Shown: in pieces, positions 43,094-51,092 of the stretch
How the letters are laid out: each line of letters begins with the position of its first letter
Position numbering within the stretch: position 1 is the stretch's first letter
NCBI RefSeq assembly: GCF_026262505.1
Contig: NC_067204.1
Coordinates: forward strand, 24,645,300 to 24,709,299
Direction: 5' to 3'
DNA length: 64,000 bases
Source: Trichomonas vaginalis G3
Lineage: Eukaryota > Parabasalia > Trichomonadida > Trichomonadidae
The notes under the pieces: model-generated
Told to the model about the DNA's origin: nothing
Database searches by the model: none
What the model saw: the letters and a program-made list of their open reading frames with translations, nothing else
Position numbers and translations under genes: made by a program

Positions 43094-43177
43094 AGGTGAT
43101 ATCTCACCTAGCCGCTTTGCGGCTCTGACCCTTTGGGTCTCTTCACCTAAATTATGGGCTTCGCCCTTGCGCTAGCG
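43094..43177. repeat. cluster of short perfect hairpins (left group)
   Basis: In sequence: AGGTGATATCTCACCT (43094-43109), AGCCGCTTTGCGGCT (43110-43124), GACCCTTTGGGTC (43127-43139), GGGCTTCGCCC (43156-43166), CGCTAGCG (43170-43177). They are packed with almost no spacers. A related pair GGGCTTTGCCC and GCCGCTAGCGGC lies at 42521-42545. Confidence 0.85.
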
Positions 43178-43419
43178 GCTTTTTTAGGTCAAAGCTTCCA
43201 CGAGAGAAAAGATTCCTCATTCGCTAAGGATTCCAAAAATGAAAAAATCATTGATTTTGGCTGAGAAAAAACAGCAAAACCCTTCTTCCACGGGAACAAA
43301 GAAATAAAGAAGAAATAAAGAAGAAATAAAGAAGAAATAAAGTAAATTTTTTATTTATTTCCGTGGAAGATAGAGCACTTTTATGACACTTTTTATTCAC
43401 GACAAACAAGACAAACAAA

Positions 43420-43515
43420 GAAAATAAGAAAATACGGCGCTGTCGCGGTTCGAACCACAGACCTTGACCCCTCCATAACACCACCTTAGACCACTGTGCT
43501 ACGTAGCCTGTCGAC
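43420..43515 (-). ncRNA. tRNA-like sequence
   Basis: The minus strand contains a good box A (TAGCACAGTGGTCTAAGG) and, about 45 bases on, a perfect box B (GGTTCGAACC), in the order and spacing of a tRNA gene. The acceptor and T stems do not pair well, so it is not a normal tRNA. It may be a tRNA-derived relic or an internal pol III promoter. An 89-codon open frame across it is probably chance. Confidence 0.4.
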
Positions 43516-43600
43516 ATAAGATTTTATAAATTGCATATTTGACGTAAATTTATTTCCCAGTTATTCAAAAATAATTAATTATTGAATAAGCTAAAAACAT

Positions 43601-43628
43601 GAGACTTTGTCTCCGGACTCTTTGAGTC
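43601..43628. repeat. two TTT-triloop hairpins (right group)
   Basis: GAGACTTTGTCTC (43601-43613) is followed at once by GACTCTTTGAGTC (43616-43628). Same design as the left group: 5-bp stem, TTT loop, unrelated stem sequence. Confidence 0.85.
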
Positions 43629-43674
43629 ACTTCACGATAAAATAAGTGATAACAAATTTTTATTTTTATCATAA

Positions 43675-43839
43675 ATGAATACCCCACAAGCTCAAAATTT
43701 ACCACGAATCATAACAAGGGAGGAAATGATAAAAATGATGCAAGAACATGTTAAAAATAACAAACCACTAAAATTGAGAAAATGCGGTTATGCAGTAATG
43801 ATGGAAAGAGAGATGTTGTCGAAGAGGAATAAAAATTAA
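43675..43839 (+). CDS. Maverick mini-protein 3 (54 aa)
   Basis: 54 residues, MNTPQAQNLPRIITREEMIK MMQEHVK..., basic, preceded by TTTTATTTTTATCATAA. It carries the shared motif ITREEMIKMM. Its stop overlaps by four bases the end of the convergent gene at 43836-44132. Confidence 0.5.
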   Translation: MNTPQAQNLPRIITREEMIKMMQEHVKNNKPLKLRKCGYAVMMEREMLSKRNKN

Positions 43840-44132
43840 ATTTGGATAGAGTTTAAAAATTCATCTTTATTAAATTCATCTCTTCCAATCAATTTATTTA
43901 TTCTATTAAATTCTTTTATTTTTGCTTCACTCAGTTTAAGGATTGAACGATAAGTTTCTAATTTTTCGATTATTTCTTTCCTCTCTTTATCGTTTTCAAC
44001 CCCACCACATTGTGGCTTCTTTTTGTAATAACATATTTTTGATTTAATTCTGTTTAGTTTCTTTTTATATTCATCGTCTGGACTCTGAATCTTAATTGAA
44101 TCAGGACTCTTGGCTGCTTTGTTGTCACTCAT
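43836..44132 (-). CDS. Maverick coiled-coil protein (98 aa)
   Basis: A charged helical protein (DEYKKKLNRIKSKICYYKKK, ERKEIIEKLETYRSILKLSE), probably a coiled coil. It lies directly downstream of the integrase on the same strand (20 bp). Function unknown. Confidence 0.5.
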   Translation of the reverse strand: MSDNKAAKSPDSIKIQSPDDEYKKKLNRIKSKICYYKKKPQCGGVENDKERKEIIEKLETYRSILKLSEAKIKEFNRINKLIGRDEFNKDEFLNSIQI

Positions 44133-44152
44133 TTCTTACGAAATAAAAAAAA

Positions 44153-45703
44153 TTAAATATTATTTAAATATAATGGAGTAATAAAATAAATCGGAATTTC
44201 TATTAATTTATCGCCAACTTCAACTAATGCATTGCCGTTAATATATCTAACAAATTCAGCTATTGTGTCAAATCTTCGTCTTCTTTTTGTCATTAATTTA
44301 TTAGTTTTTCCATAATCGAGATGAATCAAAACTTTATCCCCTTGTTTAAAATTCATGAGCCCCGAATTAATTTGTTCACGTTTAACATCATTTAACCTTT
44401 CCATTTGCTTTCTAATATATTCCCATTCTTTTGAAATATCATTTTTCATTTCCACTGGTTTCATGTTTATAGTTCTATGCCATGTATTATTGTAATAATA
44501 TACTAACTGCTGTATGATGGAGTCATGATTTCCATCCCAGTATATCTGACCGTTAACCCCTAACGCATCTCTAAGAGTTCTCATTACCGCATCAATTATT
44601 TTATTATGAAACGTATATGGAGAGGATGAAAAGTAAAAATTAATTTGTGGGAAATAATGAGTCATAGTTGCCTGAAATCCTTTATCGCCATCACCCCGGA
44701 TATTATCTACTCTTTCATGATCTAGTAAGTATTGAATAGCTCTTCTTGTTTCCTGTTCTGTTTTCCCTTTCACCGGAATGCAATATAAATATCTGGTGTT
44801 AATGTTAATGGCAAATAAATAAGTAACTTTTCCTTTTGAATATTCCAGATGATCGATTTCGTATGAATATGGATATGGAGCAAATGAAGGGCGACTGAAT
44901 TTTTCCTTTAACGGTTGAATTTTCGGGTCAATTGGTTTATTTAATATCTTGAAATCCTTTTTAAAATCTTTTTGCTTCTTTAATGTTTGAAATGGATATA
45001 ATAAAGTGAATGATGAAGGATTAACTGAAGGAGGAGGAGGTACTGTCGTTGGAGGTTTTGGTGTTGCAAGTGGTTTAATTTTATCTGCTTTGATTTTGGA
45101 TGATGAAGTTTTAGTTGTTGATTTTCCTTTCATTAATTCTGGATGTATTCTATTCATTTGTTTTAAATATGCTGTATATAAAGGTTTGATATACTTTCCC
45201 GCTTCGAGTTTATGTTGAAGGATGAATTCCAAAAGTTGATCTTCATTTAAAAGTCGGGCTGAATATGGTTTAACTAATGAATCATAAATTAAAGCTTGTG
45301 CATCATTTATGGTCTGAAGGACCTGGGTGTTTTGCACCTTTAGCTGTTGAACATTTGCTACTTTCTCTTTTGGCTTTTGCGGCTCAGGATTATATAAATT
45401 ATATAATTCATCAATATCTTCTTCTGTTAATACTTTATTTTTGAAATCTTTCAACTGTTTCAGTTGTGGTTTAGTTTTTCCCTTTTTATAATCATTATTT
45501 TTAATTTTGTCTTTAATTTTAGAAATTATTCTATCATGATATTTCAAAACTTCATTTTTATAATATGGATAATAATAATCCATATCATCACCCGTTATAT
45601 TTTCATCATATTTTTGGAGATATGATTTAAAATCATAATAACTAAGAAAATTTTGATTAAATATTAAATCATCAATTAAAATTATTAAATCTACGTTATC
45701 CAT
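44153..45703 (-). CDS. Maverick integrase (retroviral-type)
   Basis: 516 residues. An N-terminal helical region is followed by a proline-rich linker (TPKPPTTVPPPPSVNPS, about 215-235) and an rve-type catalytic core (about 290-420: YEIDHLEYSKGKVTYLFAIN, VDNIRGDGDKGFQATMTHYF, TFHNKIIDAVMRTLRDALG). A C-terminal SH3-like part (LMNFKQGDKVLIHLDYGKT) is followed by a chromo-type end. It inserts the element into the genome with the 6-bp stagger seen at the borders. The frame reads through. Confidence 0.85.
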   Translation of the reverse strand: MDNVDLIILIDDLIFNQNFLSYYDFKSYLQKYDENITGDDMDYYYPYYKNEVLKYHDRIISKIKDKIKNNDYKKGKTKPQLKQLKDFKNKVLTEEDIDELYNLYNPEPQKPKEKVANVQQLKVQNTQVLQTINDAQALIYDSLVKPYSARLLNEDQLLEFILQHKLEAGKYIKPLYTAYLKQMNRIHPELMKGKSTTKTSSSKIKADKIKPLATPKPPTTVPPPPSVNPSSFTLLYPFQTLKKQKDFKKDFKILNKPIDPKIQPLKEKFSRPSFAPYPYSYEIDHLEYSKGKVTYLFAININTRYLYCIPVKGKTEQETRRAIQYLLDHERVDNIRGDGDKGFQATMTHYFPQINFYFSSSPYTFHNKIIDAVMRTLRDALGVNGQIYWDGNHDSIIQQLVYYYNNTWHRTINMKPVEMKNDISKEWEYIRKQMERLNDVKREQINSGLMNFKQGDKVLIHLDYGKTNKLMTKRRRRFDTIAEFVRYINGNALVEVGDKLIEIPIYFITPLYLNNI

Positions 45704-45766
45704 TTATATAAAAATAAAATAAATGTTTAAGGGTGCCCACCTCTTTGTCTCTTCTGTGGCATTTCA

Positions 45767-48700
45767 TTAAATAAATGGCATACAACATCCATTTTCACAA
45801 CATACAGCCTTAGTGTGTGCTCCTGTTAATGCAGTCTTACCGATTGTTAAGCGAGTCATTGACCCGTTTTTAAGTTGTAAATTAATATTTTGACCATCGA
45901 AAATAACTTTATCATTTATTATATCCAAATAATTTTTAGGTGTTAATTGTTTATTTTGTCGTAAACTAACTCCTTTCATTTTTTGTGCAATCTTTTTAAA
46001 ATCACTTCCATCAATTGAACCGTTGAATGAAGTATAACATTTAGGACATAAAGCAACCATGTTATCACCTTGTTTCTCAATTGCTAAACCCAATAACTTC
46101 TTCTCATGTGCTTTTTCTTCAGCTTTATTCTTTAATTTAGGTTTAAATTTCTCATCAAAACAGAAGAAATCAAAAGGTGCGAATTTGAAAATGTTTTTAT
46201 CATAAAATTGTTTATCGGTAACAATTGCTTGAAATGCTTGAGTGTTAGGAAGATTTGGATCGCCAGCGATTGCCCAATAAGATGAATCAGTATCACCTTC
46301 AATGAAATGAAAACGATTAACATCCAAGCATTTATACATAAAATCATAAATGAAAACTAAATACCAGTATTTTGCGTTATCTAAAGTAAAAAATGCCTCT
46401 TGTAAACATGTATCACATCTATAAAATCTATCTTTGAGCATCACTTGATATGTATCCTCTCCTATTTCTCTTATGTTTTTAAACTTATTTGACATACATG
46501 CAACGCGTGCCTTCTGTGCATTCATTATTTTAGTCTTTGCATAATTTTGTGTATTCATTGCATCGTAACCATATGATCCATTAAGTGAAATTTTGCAAAA
46601 TAAACTTTTTCCTTTATTTCCTTCTAATTCAGCCTTTTGTCTTTCGTTCATAAATTTGTTCGCAAATTCATTAAAACAAGTGTTTTTCGTAAATGTTAAA
46701 ATTGATTGAATATCATCGATGATAAAATGAAATCTGTCTATTAGATACCAAAGATAATAAGAAGAAAATGGTTGATATTGGTTGTGTGTTGATGCTAATT
46801 GAGTTAATTTTCTCTGTTTCTGGTCAACTGGTAGATTGTTTGATTTCATGTAATTATACATAAAACTGCCAATTGTTTTTTCATCTGTGATAATATCTAA
46901 GTTTCTTATTATCGGTAAAAAGTTTATGTAATCATTAATGTATTTTTCATCAATGTGACCCTTTACTTCAGCCACGAATAAAGTATTTTTCTTCTTAATT
47001 ATTCCCAGTGCTTTTGCTTTCTTTGTTGCTGTATCACAAATGATAACACCATTCAATCTTCCTGGCATATACATTTTATGGTCAGTATATTGAATGAAAT
47101 CATGAGGATTAGATGAAAATGATGAAGGATATAATGAATTAAAGTCAACTCCAACGAAATGAGTCATAATGTTGGTGGTGTCCTCATTTGATACAGTTTT
47201 AGTTTCTGGATTATATGAAAGTTTATTAATGTGCGTGATTCCTTTAAGATTAACACGATGTTGAACATTTGATAAACCACCAGTAATTCCATTACGGAGA
47301 ATGTGATAAGCTTCAACTGAATCTAAAGTCATTGGTAAATTATTTTTTAATGCATAATTTCTTAAATTGATTCTTAAACGTTGAACATCTTCATCTTTAT
47401 TTGATTTTACGACATTGCAATAACAACACATTAACTGACAATTTTCTTTGGTATGTGGTTTTTCATTATCGATTCTATCCAATGTTGGTTTATTTGCATA
47501 TGTAAACGCTTTACCACACATTTTGCATTTAGATGAAAGGATTAAATCGTGATAGTATTGAAAATCATCCATTGAAACATTATTTTTAGTATCCCTTTCT
47601 GCTTTTTCATCTTGTTTCTTATATGATTCAATTTTATATTTCCAATACTTTTTCGTTAATTCAAAACTTGATTCTATCTCTTCCTCAGGATATTTTTCAT
47701 TAGGATTAAAGTCTTTATATGCTAAAGCGTAACGAATCATTGAAGCATTCGATGATAAAGAAAGATTATGAAGCATGTCAATTTTATAAACAAATGTTTC
47801 TTCAATAATTTTATCAATTGGGTCAATCATAATTTCAACATCTTTATTGCAATAATGAATAAAATATTCTAATCTATTCTTAAAATTTTTAGCATCATTG
47901 AGATATATTTGATAATCACTATCTGATATAGTTTCTTGGGTTAATGCTGAATAAAATGAATCTTGAGTGAATGGTTCCACTTTATATAATTCTTCTTCGT
48001 AATTCTCCCATGTGATGAATTGATAAGGGAAAAAGGATTTAACACGTGATTTATTGTTTCCGAAATCTTGAGTGAATTGGTCTAATGTCCCACCCGCTAT
48101 ATAATTTCTGATGTCAATAAATCTCAATTCATATGGAACGTTTGTTTTCTTTACAATAATTTGCTTAAATTGTGAAGATGAACCCAGCATTGATTTTATT
48201 TTCCATTTTGCAGTGTTTAAATCACGAAGAATTAAATTTAAATCAAACTTTCCCGAATTAAAACCTATGATATTCACTTTATTGAATTCCTCATCTAGAA
48301 GTTCTTTAAATGCTTCCTTCTGTTTTTCATTTAATGTATGAGACTTCATTAATTCTTCATATTGTTCAATATTTGATTTAGCAACTAATGAACAGGTTGA
48401 AAATAAAAACTCAATCCAATCAGAAATAAAAGAATCACTTGAAGTTAAGCAAAAATTCCTCGTATATGTTTTATCATTTAATTTAACCGTTGATGATACC
48501 ATGAATGGTTTTAAGTAAGCGTTCAAAGTTGCACACTCAGAAAGTTGTAATTCTTCTTTAGTCTCTAATGTTTCGAAGTCAAAAGTAATATAATATCTTG
48601 TCGGTTGATAATATTCCTGCAAATTGTGAGCTAATAACCACTGATATATCTTCTGTTTCGTAATATGTGGTGCATATGGTTGCTGTGTCTTTTGCAACTG

Positions 48701-49213
48701 AACGTCTTGAATTAATCTTCCATTATTTTCTTTACATTTCTCACAATGCTTTAAAAATCTTCTTTGGTTTTTCCTTTCTGGATCATCACGGATAGAATAA
48801 ACTTCTTCTTTACAATATGGACAAACTCTATAGCCGGTGAGTGCTTCAACGTCTGTTATTCTGTCAGCGTGAAGTTTTCCACATGGACTCTGTGTTAATA
48901 AAATATTTACTGTTTCAAATTCTGGATCTATCATTATTGAATCCACTAATGGAAAGTCTACCTTATTTATGTCCACGTCTTCTGGTTGAGGATCACAATA
49001 ATAGAAATCAATATTAACATTTAACATTCTCGCTAATCTCTCACTTTCTGATGAAATGTCAAACCCTTCATATGAATCTATTGCTTCATTTAAATAACTT
49101 CTACGAGTTTTAGGATTAACACCATCAGGAATGTTATAGAAGCGTTTAAATAACCTTCTACCTTCTGCTCTAATTTGATTATCATTCATTTTAGCGGTTC
49201 CGTTTTTGTTCAT
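45767..49213 (-). CDS. Maverick protein-primed family B DNA polymerase with HNH-like insert
   Basis: 1148 residues, the usual length for the family. A zinc-binding-like C-x2-C...H-x2-C-x2-C lies near 130-155. Exonuclease motifs are Exo I ITFDFETLE (about 212), Exo II GFNSGKFDLNLIL and Exo III HYCNKDVEIM. Between exonuclease and polymerase (about 560-600) is an HNH-type motif: CKMCGKAF, TLDRIDNEKPHTKENCQLMC, CYCNVVKSNK. Polymerase motif A is VDFNSLYPS (about 688), B KISLNGSYGYD (about 876) and C EGDTDSSYW (about 974). The enzyme copies the linear element from protein-primed ends. The frame reads through. Confidence 0.93.
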   Translation of the reverse strand: MNKNGTAKMNDNQIRAEGRRLFKRFYNIPDGVNPKTRRSYLNEAIDSYEGFDISSESERLARMLNVNIDFYYCDPQPEDVDINKVDFPLVDSIMIDPEFETVNILLTQSPCGKLHADRITDVEALTGYRVCPYCKEEVYSIRDDPERKNQRRFLKHCEKCKENNGRLIQDVQLQKTQQPYAPHITKQKIYQWLLAHNLQEYYQPTRYYITFDFETLETKEELQLSECATLNAYLKPFMVSSTVKLNDKTYTRNFCLTSSDSFISDWIEFLFSTCSLVAKSNIEQYEELMKSHTLNEKQKEAFKELLDEEFNKVNIIGFNSGKFDLNLILRDLNTAKWKIKSMLGSSSQFKQIIVKKTNVPYELRFIDIRNYIAGGTLDQFTQDFGNNKSRVKSFFPYQFITWENYEEELYKVEPFTQDSFYSALTQETISDSDYQIYLNDAKNFKNRLEYFIHYCNKDVEIMIDPIDKIIEETFVYKIDMLHNLSLSSNASMIRYALAYKDFNPNEKYPEEEIESSFELTKKYWKYKIESYKKQDEKAERDTKNNVSMDDFQYYHDLILSSKCKMCGKAFTYANKPTLDRIDNEKPHTKENCQLMCCYCNVVKSNKDEDVQRLRINLRNYALKNNLPMTLDSVEAYHILRNGITGGLSNVQHRVNLKGITHINKLSYNPETKTVSNEDTTNIMTHFVGVDFNSLYPSSFSSNPHDFIQYTDHKMYMPGRLNGVIICDTATKKAKALGIIKKKNTLFVAEVKGHIDEKYINDYINFLPIIRNLDIITDEKTIGSFMYNYMKSNNLPVDQKQRKLTQLASTHNQYQPFSSYYLWYLIDRFHFIIDDIQSILTFTKNTCFNEFANKFMNERQKAELEGNKGKSLFCKISLNGSYGYDAMNTQNYAKTKIMNAQKARVACMSNKFKNIREIGEDTYQVMLKDRFYRCDTCLQEAFFTLDNAKYWYLVFIYDFMYKCLDVNRFHFIEGDTDSSYWAIAGDPNLPNTQAFQAIVTDKQFYDKNIFKFAPFDFFCFDEKFKPKLKNKAEEKAHEKKLLGLAIEKQGDNMVALCPKCYTSFNGSIDGSDFKKIAQKMKGVSLRQNKQLTPKNYLDIINDKVIFDGQNINLQLKNGSMTRLTIGKTALTGAHTKAVCCENGCCMPFI

Positions 49214-49262
49214 TTATGTAAGAATAAAAAATTAAAAAATAAATAAAAATAAAGTTTATTTT

Positions 49263-50369
49263 TTAAAGTCCATAAAATGAATTAAGAACACATAAATTTT
49301 TATCATCTGCGACGTGACGAATACATTTTAATTTACTCAAGAATGCGTACCCTGATACATTAAATCTAATTCCTGTCTTATTTAATTTCACAACTTTGAA
49401 AAGGAATGTATGAATAGCTATAAAATGATGAGAAGATGTTTTATGGGTTGCTTCCATTTTTTCTGAAATAAATGAATAAATATAATGCTTATACGTTTTC
49501 ATATCTTTTATATTCTTAATAACGAATGGTATAGACTTTTCAACTTCATCTTCCTTCGGTGCTGTTCTTTCATATGAAACATTATTGGTATCTTCAACAA
49601 TGAAACCACAATCACACAAAATTTTATATGTACCAATTGTTTCTTTTGATATTTTATCTAACAAATCAAAAACTTTATCAACACCTGTACATTTATTTAA
49701 ATAATAATTTGTGTAAATATCATGGTCTTCTTTCTTAATCGTATTTGTTGCATATGTTACATTTTTCAGTGCTTTTTTGAATTTTTCAGAATCAAGAGGA
49801 GGTGAAAGTAATATACATGGATAATCTCCATCGTCAATAAATTGTAACTTATGTTTATGAATAAATTTAGTACCTTCTTCTGAAAGTGTTTCGTCTATTT
49901 CACCATCTAATAAATTTTGTGTTGATTCTGAGACATAATTTTTATATATTTCTTCATGAGATTTTTGAACTGCTGATTCTGAAGCTGGGATATTCATTAA
50001 ACCCTCTACTTCATTTTCATTATATTTTTCAACTTCTCTTAATTCCTTAATTTTTTCATCTATTTCATCTCTTATTTTTTCCAGTCTTTCAATTTCATCA
50101 TATTCATCATCTTTAATCCGTTCTTCATAATATTCAGGGAAAACATCATGTTCTTTAGGTTTTTCTTCTTCAGATGTGGGATATAAGAAATTTATAACAT
50201 CATCTTTATTCATTTTTCCATCATAACCAAACTCATTTAAAAACTCCGCGAATTTTTGACAATTTCTTAAATAATATTTACTAACCTCATAACCCGCCTC
50301 CTCTAATATATCCATTATTTCCTCGTTTGTGAATCCTAATTTTTTCACGTCGTTAGTTTTGACACTCAT
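49263..50369 (-). CDS. Maverick acidic hypothetical protein
   Basis: About 368 residues from the ATG at 50369; a TTG three codons upstream is the only other start. The N-terminus is helical (FTNEEIMDILEEAGYEVSKY), followed by an acidic coiled coil (about 75-120) and a C-terminal half with ILCDCGFIVED and TSSHHFIAIHTFLFKVVKL. It is co-directional with polymerase and integrase. By position it could assist replication, for example as or with a terminal protein; that is speculation. Confidence 0.5.
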   Translation of the reverse strand: MSVKTNDVKKLGFTNEEIMDILEEAGYEVSKYYLRNCQKFAEFLNEFGYDGKMNKDDVINFLYPTSEEEKPKEHDVFPEYYEERIKDDEYDEIERLEKIRDEIDEKIKELREVEKYNENEVEGLMNIPASESAVQKSHEEIYKNYVSESTQNLLDGEIDETLSEEGTKFIHKHKLQFIDDGDYPCILLSPPLDSEKFKKALKNVTYATNTIKKEDHDIYTNYYLNKCTGVDKVFDLLDKISKETIGTYKILCDCGFIVEDTNNVSYERTAPKEDEVEKSIPFVIKNIKDMKTYKHYIYSFISEKMEATHKTSSHHFIAIHTFLFKVVKLNKTGIRFNVSGYAFLSKLKCIRHVADDKNLCVLNSFYGL

Positions 50370-50415
50370 TTCATACAAAATAAAAATAAATTATTCAAAA
50401 ATGTAAGACATGAAT

Positions 50416-50975
50416 TTTTAAAGTTTATTTTTTAAAAATTTTTTTATTTCATTATGGTAGTGAATCTTTCATTCATGAAAATAATTATTTCTAATTTCTT
50501 TTACTCTCTCATACATACTAGATTTAAAGAATTCAGAACATTTCCCATAATCTCCTAAATGTTTTCTTATCTTATTGGTTTTCCATTCATTATATGAAAC
50601 TGAATAAACTTTATCTTTATCTTTACACCTTTCATCACTTCCAATATATTTATATCTCAGTTTTGATTTAGCATTTTCATATTCATTAGCGTTTAATAAT
50701 TCACAGTCTTCCTTTTTAAATTGATGTTTAAGATATTCAGGATTAACAATTCTATAATATTGCTTCCCTTTAAATCTTTGAATATAAACCGGAACACCAT
50801 CCTCTAAAATTCGATAATCTATTTTATCTGGTTTTACTTGTTGGGTCATTTATGTAAGAATAAAAAATAAATTATTTTAAAATTAATATGTTAAAAAATG
50901 ATACAAAATCGCTCGATATTGTATGAATTCTTACGTTTACAAAAAAAGTCACAAAACCCGTCATATCCTACTACT
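50416..50975 (-). repeat. Maverick right terminal inverted repeat
   Basis: Complement of 32342-32901, about 560 bp, no visible differences. Confidence 0.9.
50469..50849 (-). CDS. Maverick TIR gene, right copy (unknown function)
   Basis: Encodes the same 126 residues as 32468-32848, without a single amino-acid difference. Being transcribed inward from the right end, it heads the minus-strand set of acidic protein, polymerase and integrase. Confidence 0.75.
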   Translation of the reverse strand: MTQQVKPDKIDYRILEDGVPVYIQRFKGKQYYRIVNPEYLKHQFKKEDCELLNANEYENAKSKLRYKYIGSDERCKDKDKVYSVSYNEWKTNKIRKHLGDYGKCSEFFKSSMYERVKEIRNNYFHE

Positions 50976-51082
50976 GACCGAAAATGGTCAAAATTAGCTT
51001 GTGAAAATAGTAAATTGAGCATGCTAATTTCACTTAGATTTAAATGGGGAAAATAATGTGCACCGATATGAGCTGAAAATTT

Positions 51083-51092
51083 AAATTTCACA
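51083..51092 (+). promoter_or_regulatory. Inr-like element of thioredoxin-domain gene
   Basis: AAATTTCACA abuts the ATG at 51093. It lies only about 110 bases from the Maverick end, so the insertion spared the initiator. Confidence 0.5.

Larger units (their letters stand above)
32336..50981. mobile_element. Maverick/Polinton, 18.6 kb
   Basis: The element runs 32342-50975 and begins AGTAGTAGGATATGACGGG at each end. It is flanked by a 6-bp target duplication GACCGA (32336-32341 and 50976-50981), as expected for the family. The terminal inverted repeats are about 560 bp and appear identical. Parts, left to right: TIR gene, small basic virion-type genes, major capsid-like gene, packaging ATPase, several hypotheticals, fibre gene, an inverted-repeat-bounded gene pair, a tiny-gene and hairpin cluster, integrase, protein-primed DNA polymerase, an acidic protein, and the TIR gene again. 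No adenain-like protease was recognised. The element is recent by its ends but broken: roughly six to eight breaks. The replication and integration genes read through. Confidence 0.95.

Noticed and set aside
43420-43515. Functional tRNA gene
   Set aside because: A and B boxes are good, but acceptor and T stems do not pair. It is listed only as tRNA-like.
43248-43517. 89-codon minus-strand gene in the Maverick
   Set aside because: It runs across the tRNA-like sequence and low-complexity repeats, and does not follow the element's start-tract pattern.
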